A stretch of DNA of 56,250 nucleotides. Origin: Candidatus Fermentibacterota bacterium (GTDB lineage Bacteria > Fermentibacterota > Fermentibacteria > Fermentibacterales > JCC-6). The stretch spans positions 1 through 56,250 of the forward strand of contig JAKPTG010000095.1 of assembly GCA_029571005.1 (NCBI GenBank), given 5' to 3'. The position numbers and the translations under genes are program-made. Shown one piece after another: positions 50,508 through 56,250 of the stretch; position 1 is the first letter of the stretch, and every line of letters begins with the position of its first letter. The notes under the pieces were generated by a model, which did no database searches, had not been told where the DNA came from, and was given only the letters and a program-made list of their open reading frames with translations.

Positions 50508-51524
50508 TTATTCCGTGATGTCTTCCAGATTCCTGGGCTCCAGCTTAAAGTTACCGAAGGAGTACCAGACCACCCCGACCATGGAGGCGAACTTCTGCCC
50601 CTGGCTCACGGTGAAACCGTATATGCCCAGATCGTCAACCACGCACGCTCCGGAGCCGTCGTCCACGGCGAATTCGCCGTATCCCAGGTCCGGGTTCGTC
50701 ACCTCCACGTCGTTTAGTCTGCAGAGTACCCCTTCCCACTTCTCCTGGGAGAGGTCTCCGGTGGTTATGGACCGGGGTTGAGGCACCGAATGCCCGGGGC
50801 TCCTCACAAGCACCTCCGGATTGGTGAGTTCGGTCAGCCCGTAGTACTCCTGCACCTTCCCGTGAATCACCACGCTGTCACCCCGGGTCAGGTCATCGAG
50901 AACGCCGTCATACCCGAAGATCACCAGCCCGCTCCATTCCCCGCCCCCCTGATCCTGAATCACCGCGTACTGAGAGCTGCCGGAGGAGTAATACTCTTTG
51001 GAGCCCACGGTAACTATCCCGGTCACGCTCACCATCATGCCCTCATACGGGGAACTCCCGGCCTGCCCCTGCACCTGGTAGCAGGTGAGAATTTCTCCGC
51101 CGCCGCCACCACCGCCACCGCCGCCGCTTCCGGAATCCGGCACTGACGCGGGCACTTCGTTGCTCCAGGCAACCAGGGAGCCGGTGTTCGTGGTTCTCAC
51201 CGCGTAAAACCAGCCGGAACCCCAGGGAAGGCCCTGGTCAACCGCTTCGGTGGTGCCGGAGTTGCTGATGACCGCCACTATCGTAGCTCCGGACGGGTTC
51301 TGGGCTATACCGGGGACAGCGGATCTGAACACGGTGTAGTCGGCGAAGTCGGGATTCTGGCACGCACTCCATGAAAGGGTGACGTCGTTCCCGTTCACCG
51401 ATGCCCACAGGACGGACGGCGTCGGGGGAAGGCCGGTCCCGGCGGGATTGGTTTCATCATCACCGCAGGCGAACAACGCCAGAATCGCCGCGGACAGCAA
51501 CAACAAGAGAGTTTTCTTTCTCAC
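50508..51524 (-). CDS. Lipoprotein with FN3-like domain, polyglycine linker and OB-fold-like domain
   Basis: The 338-residue product starts at a GTG (51524) with GGAGG seven bases upstream. The lipobox is SAAILALFACGDD. An FN3-like domain (VLWASVNGNDVTLSWSACQN) is joined by SGSGGGGGGGGGGEI to a domain with YQVQGQAGSSPYEGMMVSVTGIVTVG and RGDSVVIHGKVQEYYGLTELTN. The latter is the OB-fold-like extracellular nuclease-associated (YhcR/DUF5689) module; no nuclease catalytic domain is present. The linker is coded by a CCG/CCA repeat (about 51095-51130) that may vary in length. It may be an accessory of an extracellular nuclease or adhesin. Confidence 0.75.
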   Translation of the reverse strand: MRKKTLLLLLSAAILALFACGDDETNPAGTGLPPTPSVLWASVNGNDVTLSWSACQNPDFADYTVFRSAVPGIAQNPSGATIVAVISNSGTTEAVDQGLPWGSGWFYAVRTTNTGSLVAWSNEVPASVPDSGSGGGGGGGGGGEILTCYQVQGQAGSSPYEGMMVSVTGIVTVGSKEYYSSGSSQYAVIQDQGGGEWSGLVIFGYDGVLDDLTRGDSVVIHGKVQEYYGLTELTNPEVLVRSPGHSVPQPRSITTGDLSQEKWEGVLCRLNDVEVTNPDLGYGEFAVDDGSGACVVDDLGIYGFTVSQGQKFASMVGVVWYSFGNFKLEPRNLEDITE

Positions 51525-51525
51525 G

Positions 51526-52233
51526 TCAGTTCCTCCAAGCAACAGGGAATTCAACAGGTATGAGCCGGTACCTGAGATTGGGCCCCTCGAAGCCCGGCTG
51601 TATCACGTTCAACACCACCAGAAGGGCCCCTTTGTGAAGCCGGATCACCTTGGCTATCCTGTAGCCGAAACTCTGCCGATACTCCTCCGGCGCCTCCCGC
51701 TCCTGGAAAACCAAAGCGCTGGACCTGCCGTCGTACATCACCAGCTTGATCAGCACCGGGTCCGGAAACCAGTCCGCGATGCGGTCCGTGACCGTAGTCG
51801 GCTCCTGCTCCAGCACCATGGTGTAGGTCACTCCGGGATACCATGTGCCGTAGGACTCCAGGGAGAACACCACTGTGTCCGGCGGGACTCCCGCGTCGGT
51901 GAGCCTGTGGTCCACCAGCACCTGACCGCCGTTTTCCATGGTTATCCTAAACCTCCGCAGGTCGGTCGCCGCCAGGGAGAGGACGCTGTCCTGGGCCGCA
52001 ATCGAGTGGATCATTTCGTCGTGCAGCACCACGCCGTACTTCTCCAGCACCCTGTAGGGAGAGGTAGTAAGAATCTCCACCTCCGCCCAGGGAAACCCGC
52101 TTCCGTCATAGACGCCGTAGGACATCCAGGCCGCGTGTGAACCCCCGGGGGAAGCCCCAAGGTAGCGAAAAGACGCCGAATCCATTGCCGCAGAAACCGC
52201 CGCGGCCGCCGCCAGAACAAGAACAGCACGCAT
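51526..52233 (-). CDS. Secreted DUF2259-like protein
   Basis: The 235-residue product has a signal peptide (MRAVLVLAAAAAVSAAMDSA). The mature N-terminus FRYLGASPGGSHAAWMSYGVYDGSGFPWAEVEI resembles DUF2259 (predicted secreted proteins): a short beta-hairpin then a YGxxDGSGFP turn. The remainder is beta-rich (VLSLAATDLRRFRITMEN, YTMVLEQEPTTVTDR). The ATG at 52233 follows GGGAGG. It heads a run of three secreted genes, with only one base between its stop and the next start. Function unknown; the family assignment is by eye. Confidence 0.65.
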   Translation of the reverse strand: MRAVLVLAAAAAVSAAMDSASFRYLGASPGGSHAAWMSYGVYDGSGFPWAEVEILTTSPYRVLEKYGVVLHDEMIHSIAAQDSVLSLAATDLRRFRITMENGGQVLVDHRLTDAGVPPDTVVFSLESYGTWYPGVTYTMVLEQEPTTVTDRIADWFPDPVLIKLVMYDGRSSALVFQEREAPEEYRQSFGYRIAKVIRLHKGALLVVLNVIQPGFEGPNLRYRLIPVEFPVAWRN

Positions 52234-52475
52234 CCGTCCCTCCCGATTTTGTCCCTTCCGGACTATATAATATGATAATGCAACACAGCCGCGGTGGCGA
52301 GAAAGGGGTGGGGTGGCGGTTACCCCCCGGGCCGTGGGGTAATCCGGTACGGTGCAGTGGCGGCGCCGGGGAAGGCGGGAATTCATGACCCTCCATTTGA
52401 ACGTAACCCCGATCCCGCCCCGCATCCGGGACCGGCGGCCACCTTGAGAACGATGCGGAAGAGCGAGGTACTGAG

Positions 52476-53288
52476 GTGAGCCTTTCACTGGGTATTCCGG
52501 TTTTTCTGATGGCTTTTCTCTGCGAGTTCATAGACAGCACCCTGGGCATGGGATACGGAACCACCTTGACTCCCGTGCTCCTGCTGATCGGCTTCTCTCC
52601 GGTGCAGATAGTCCCGGCGGTTCTCATGTCGGAACTGGCCACCGGCGCTCTGGCGGCCTTCATGCACCACCGGGCCGGAAACGCGTTCTTCGACTTCCGG
52701 AATACCCCGGAGCACCGGATAGTTCGAAAAATGGGAAAACTCGGCTACATCCCCAGGTCGCCGGATGCGAGAATCGCCATAGTGCTCGGGCTCTGCAGTC
52801 TCATCGGAGCCGTGGGGGCCACCCTCCTGGCGGTTTCCATCTCGACATTCCACCTGAAGCTGGTCATCGGAATCATAGTGACCCTGATGGGAATACTGAT
52901 ACTCCTCCGGCGCAAAGACACTCCCGTATTCAGTTGGAAGAGGATAACAGCCCTCGGAATCGCCGCCGCCTTCAACAAGGGATTGTCCGGAGGCGGCTAC
53001 GGCCCCCTGGTGACCGGCGGACAGATACTCAGCGGTGTCGGGGCCAAGAGCGCCGTGGCCATCACCAGCCTGGCGGAAAGCTTTACATGCCTGGTGGGGG
53101 TGCTTGCCTACCTGGCCACGGGCACCGGGATAGACTGGGCCATGGCCCCGGTCCTGATACTCGGCGCATTGTGCAGCGTACCCTTCAGCACCATGGCGGT
53201 GAAAAGGATGAACCTTCGGCGCTTTACCCTGGTGGTGGGTGCCGGAACCCTGATCCTGGGCCTGTTCACCCTCTACAACCTGCTCTAA
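52476..53288 (+). CDS. TauE/SafE-family sulfite/organosulfonate-type permease
   Basis: The 270-residue membrane protein has about eight helices. MAFLCEFIDSTLGMGYGTTLTPVLLL and LGIAAAFNKGLSGGGYGPLVTGGQILSG are the paired TauE/SafE family repeats with the conserved glycine and proline turns. The family exports or imports sulfite, sulfoacetate or other anions. The GTG at 52476 has GAGG seven bases upstream. Its stop overlaps that of the convergent valS by 4 bp. The substrate cannot be assigned; sulfate or sulfite is possible because sat occurs in the same window, but far away. Confidence 0.85.
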   Translation: MSLSLGIPVFLMAFLCEFIDSTLGMGYGTTLTPVLLLIGFSPVQIVPAVLMSELATGALAAFMHHRAGNAFFDFRNTPEHRIVRKMGKLGYIPRSPDARIAIVLGLCSLIGAVGATLLAVSISTFHLKLVIGIIVTLMGILILLRRKDTPVFSWKRITALGIAAAFNKGLSGGGYGPLVTGGQILSGVGAKSAVAITSLAESFTCLVGVLAYLATGTGIDWAMAPVLILGALCSVPFSTMAVKRMNLRRFTLVVGAGTLILGLFTLYNLL

Positions 53289-55699
53289 GGGGCGCAGGCC
53301 TCCGGTACGACCGTCACCGACCATTCCCGGGATTCGCTCCAGACTATCCTTTGCGCCCTGGTCACCGCAAGGAGGTCGGCCTCGAAGGGCCTCACACTCT
53401 TCAGCTCCTCTCCGGGGCACGCCACCGTGATCACTCCGAGGGGCGCCGCCATGGACAGGTTGTTCTCGCTTTTGAAGCGCCTGGCCTCCTCGACTACCCT
53501 CAGGGCGGCCTCGCCGGATTTCAGGGCGTCCGGATCGGCGGCGTCGCAGGTCGGCCACGGCGCCACATGGATACTGGGGTAGCCCTCCCGTTCCCGGAAA
53601 ACCAGGTTGTAAAGCTCGTCGCTGATGTGCACCATCACCGGGGCGAACAGCCTGAGCACCCCGTAAAGCGCCCGGTAGAGAACGTACTGAGCCGCCCGGC
53701 ACGCTTCCGGGTCCGTACCGTACAGACGGGACTTGGATATCTCAAGATAGTTGTCGCACAATGCCTTCCAGAAAAACGTCTCCGTCTCGCCAACGCAGGC
53801 GGAGTACTCGTACTCGTCCATTGCCGACGTGGCCACGGCCACGGTCTCCGACAGCCTCGCCAGTATCCAGCGGTCGAAGGGGTGAAGGGCCGGCGGTTCC
53901 CCCGGGACAAAGCCCTCCAGGTGGCCGGCGGCGAACCGGGCGGCGTTCCACAGCTTCGTCACAAGCCGTCTGCCCTCACCCAGCACTTCCTCGCTGAAGA
54001 CCACGTCGGTGCCCAGACGGCTGGAACAGGCCCAGTACCGGAGTTCGTCGGCGCTGTAAACCTCCAGGGCCGCCAAGGGGTCCCCCGCCACGTTGCCCTT
54101 GCTCTTGGACATCTTCTCGCGGCTTGGGTTCAGGGCGTGGCCCGAGATCATCACTGTGCTCCAGGGAATCGTCTCCTGGTGGAGGTGCGCCTTGACTATG
54201 GTGTAGAAGGCCCAGGTGCGGATGATATCGTGGGCCTGGGGCCTGAGGCTCATGGGAAGTTCCAGCTCCCGCTGATCGGGCTCGCCCCATTTGACGTTGA
54301 TCTGGGGCGTGAGGCTGCTCGTGGCCCAGGTATCCATCACATCGGCCTCGGGAAGGAAGCTGGTGCAGCCGCAGTCGGGACATGCCCCCTCCGGAGAATC
54401 CGTCAGCGGGTCCACGGGAAGCCGGGCCTCCGAGGCGTAAACCGTGCCGCCGCATTCGGCGCAGTACCAGAGGGGAAAGGGAACCCCGAAGTACCGCTGC
54501 CTGGAAATACACCAGTCCCACTTTAGGTTCTCGACCCAGTGGTCGTAGCGGATCCGGAAGTGGGCGGGTTTCCAGTCTATGCTCCGCCCACGGGCCAGGA
54601 GTTCCTCCTTGATGTCCAGCACCCGGATGAACCACTGCTTGTTGACCAGATACTCCAGCGGGGTGCCGCACCGTTCATGGGTGTTCACCGTGTGGACGAT
54701 TTCCCGCCCCCCCCGGGCGAAACCCTCCTCCCGCAGCCTGTCCACCAGCACCTGCCTGGCCTTCCTCCAGAACATCCCCGCCAGAAAGCCGGCCTTTTCG
54801 TTCATGTGCCCACGGCTGTCCAGGACTATCCTCAGCTCTAGATCATAGTCCTGCCACCACTGGATGTCGGTGGTGTCACCGAAAGTGCAGCACATCACGG
54901 CCCCGGAGCCCTTCTCCATGTCAACCGCCGGGTCGGTGCGGACCACGACCTCCCGATCGAAGAGGGGAACCCTCACCCGGGCGCCCTTCAAACCGCTGAA
55001 CCGTGGATCCTCCGGGTTCACGAACACCCCGACGCAGGCCGGGAGGAGTTCCGGTCGGGTGGTGGCGATGGGAATGCTCCCGGAACCGTCCGACAGGGGG
55101 AACCGGAGGTCATGGAAGAAGCCCTGGAACTCCCGGTCCTCGGTCTCCGCCTGGGCCACGGCGGTGCCGCACTCGGGGCACCAGAGGGTGGGGGACTCCC
55201 TGCGGTAAACCCGATTCCTGCGCACCAGGTCCAGAAACGAACGCTGGCTTATCCTCTGCACCCACGGGTCTATTGTGGTGTAGAGAAGACTCCAGTCGCA
55301 GCTGAAGCCGAAGCGGGTCCAGAGGTCCTTGAACTGCTCCTCCGCCTGGGCCGTGACCTCCAGGCAGAGCTTAACGAACTCCGCCCGAGGCATCTCCGCG
55401 GCCTTCACCCCCTTTACCTTCTCCGTGAACCTCTCGCTCGGCAGACCGTTGTCGTCGAAACAGAACGGGTAGAAGACCCGGTAACCCCTCATCCTGCGGT
55501 ATCTGGCGATCACCTCCGCCTGAACGTAGCTGAAGACATGCCCCATGTGGATCATGCCGCTGACCGTCGGGGGCGGCGTGTCTATGGAGAACACCGGCTC
55601 CCGCCCCTTGGGGTCGTACCGGAATATCCCCGACTCCGCCCAGGACTTCTGAAGCCGAGCTTCCGCCTCCCGCGGATCGTACCTCTTAGGCATGGACAA
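53285..55699 (-). CDS. valS: Valyl-tRNA synthetase
   Basis: The 804-residue class I synthetase charges tRNA-Val. The HIGH-type motif is PPPTVSGMIHMGHVFSY and the KMSKS motif is REKMSKSKGNVAGD. The editing domain shows GSIPIATTRPELLPACVGV and EKGSGAVMCCTFGD. Zinc-type cysteine pairs occur in CPECG, CAECGG and CPDCGC. The C-terminal coiled-coil arm of longer bacterial enzymes is absent, so it resembles the shorter archaeal-like type. TTG at 55699 has GGAGG eight bases upstream; the ATG at 55693 is 14 bases away, so I prefer TTG. It follows glyS by 12 bp. Confidence 0.93.
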   Translation of the reverse strand: MSMPKRYDPREAEARLQKSWAESGIFRYDPKGREPVFSIDTPPPTVSGMIHMGHVFSYVQAEVIARYRRMRGYRVFYPFCFDDNGLPSERFTEKVKGVKAAEMPRAEFVKLCLEVTAQAEEQFKDLWTRFGFSCDWSLLYTTIDPWVQRISQRSFLDLVRRNRVYRRESPTLWCPECGTAVAQAETEDREFQGFFHDLRFPLSDGSGSIPIATTRPELLPACVGVFVNPEDPRFSGLKGARVRVPLFDREVVVRTDPAVDMEKGSGAVMCCTFGDTTDIQWWQDYDLELRIVLDSRGHMNEKAGFLAGMFWRKARQVLVDRLREEGFARGGREIVHTVNTHERCGTPLEYLVNKQWFIRVLDIKEELLARGRSIDWKPAHFRIRYDHWVENLKWDWCISRQRYFGVPFPLWYCAECGGTVYASEARLPVDPLTDSPEGACPDCGCTSFLPEADVMDTWATSSLTPQINVKWGEPDQRELELPMSLRPQAHDIIRTWAFYTIVKAHLHQETIPWSTVMISGHALNPSREKMSKSKGNVAGDPLAALEVYSADELRYWACSSRLGTDVVFSEEVLGEGRRLVTKLWNAARFAAGHLEGFVPGEPPALHPFDRWILARLSETVAVATSAMDEYEYSACVGETETFFWKALCDNYLEISKSRLYGTDPEACRAAQYVLYRALYGVLRLFAPVMVHISDELYNLVFREREGYPSIHVAPWPTCDAADPDALKSGEAALRVVEEARRFKSENNLSMAAPLGVITVACPGEELKSVRPFEADLLAVTRAQRIVWSESREWSVTVVPEACAP

Positions 55700-55711
55700 C
55701 GGGGAGACCTC

Positions 55712-56250
55712 CTATTCCCTCCAGCCCTCTGTCATGAGCCGGGCCGTGACTTCCACGATGTTGTCTATCCCCACCCTGATCTGCTCCAGGGAATCCCTGT
55801 CCCTGACCGTCACCTTCCGGTCCGTCAGGCTGTCGAAGTCCAGGGTGATGCAGAAGGGGGTTCCGATCTCGTCGTTCCTCCTGTACCTCTTCCCTATGGA
55901 CCCGGTGACATCGAAAAGCACCGGCCAATGGGGCCTCAGGGCTTGAGCCACCTTCTCGGCGTCTTCGGAGAGCTTCCTGGAAAGGGGGAGCACCGCGGCC
56001 TTCACCGGGGCAAGCTTCCGGTCAAGGGAAAGCACCACCCTCTCCCGGCCCTCCACTTCCTCGGTGCGGTAGGCGTCGAGAAGCACCGCCAGGAAGGTCC
56101 TGCCCACCCCTCCGGAGGTCTCCACCACATGGGGGACGAACTTTTCCCCGGTTACGGCGTCGTGATAACGGAGGTCCTTCCCCGAGGATTGCATGTGGGC
56201 GCTCAAGTCGTAGTCCGTCCGGTCGGCGATTCCCTCCAGCTCCCCGAAAC
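55712..56250 (-). CDS. glyS: Glycyl-tRNA synthetase, C-terminal part (5' end outside)
   Basis: The frame runs off the right edge; the visible part is the last 178 residues. FGELEGIADRTDYDLSAHM and the FVPHVVETSGGVGRTFLAVL stretch are the class II motif 3 region of the homodimeric (eukaryote-like) glycyl-tRNA synthetase. The C-terminal anticodon-binding domain follows (APVKAAVLPLSRKLSEDAEKV, YRRNDEIGTPFCITLDFDSL, TVRDRDSLEQIRV). It attaches glycine to tRNA-Gly. Co-transcription with valS is likely. Confidence 0.92.
   Translation of the reverse strand, partial: FGELEGIADRTDYDLSAHMQSSGKDLRYHDAVTGEKFVPHVVETSGGVGRTFLAVLLDAYRTEEVEGRERVVLSLDRKLAPVKAAVLPLSRKLSEDAEKVAQALRPHWPVLFDVTGSIGKRYRRNDEIGTPFCITLDFDSLTDRKVTVRDRDSLEQIRVGIDNIVEVTARLMTEGWRE

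Noticed and set aside
1..56250. tRNA or rRNA genes
   Set aside because: No cloverleaf with a GGTTCGA-type arm or rRNA stretch was seen in the gaps between genes; a covariance search would settle it.

Overview
The window reads as chromosomal DNA of a GC-rich, Gram-negative-type bacterium. Evidence for an outer membrane is a Wza-like polysaccharide export protein, a patatin fused to a BamA-like barrel, several predicted beta-barrel proteins and many lipoproteins. The gingipain-like C25 protease ends in a FlgD/T9SS-like C-terminal sorting domain, a mark of the FCB group and related candidate phyla (Fermentibacteria or Eisenbacteria would fit). The phylum cannot be fixed from the window, and no rRNA or tRNA gene was found. 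Strong GGAGG-type ribosome binding sites often precede TTG and GTG starts.

Layout. 1-5554: a secreted propeller protein (cut by the left edge), a dolichol-phosphate-mannose-synthase-like glycosyltransferase, and an SppA protease with an N-terminal barrel-like domain. 5658-10998 (minus): ATP sulfurylase, a thioredoxin-fold protein without CxxC, a 48-aa ORF, a lipoprotein, a DUF1015 protein, GDP-mannose 4,6-dehydratase and a helical-repeat protein. 11077-17396 (plus): an eIF2B-like protein followed by addB and addA. 17419-23622: a PPC-like lipoprotein, the C25 protease, the type Vd patatin and a cupin. 23795-26065: an Orn/Lys/Arg decarboxylase.

26260-34362 is a surface-polysaccharide region: epimerase, glucose-1-phosphate thymidylyltransferase, a truncated GT4 gene, a DUF354 protein, a toroid-fold protein, a two-domain oxidoreductase and a nucleotidyltransferase-like protein. 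The Wza-like exporter of this theme sits at 40771-41949.

Between them, about 34420-40690, lies an inserted mobile region. It opens with a type I-C-like CRISPR repeat scar. Next comes a minus-strand operon (YdjM-like membrane protein, Xre-ImmA/IrrE protein, PIN-domain protein) with a near-consensus promoter. After it comes a plus-strand three-gene cassette lying between two IS1380-family relics: a small single-pass membrane protein, a 463-aa protein with a charged N-terminus and a glycine-rich hydrophobic C-terminus, and an Xre regulator ending in a glycine zipper. I match the cassette to no known defence or toxin system, and it is the best candidate for an undescribed system here.

42268-56250 is housekeeping and envelope sequence: malQ, a lamin-tail secreted protein, a competence-like group (helix-hairpin-helix protein, barrel protein, dCMP deaminase), another barrel protein, a DHH phosphoesterase, three secreted proteins or lipoproteins, a TauE/SafE permease, valS and the 3' part of glyS. 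Many long antisense ORFs are GC-driven shadows and were left out.
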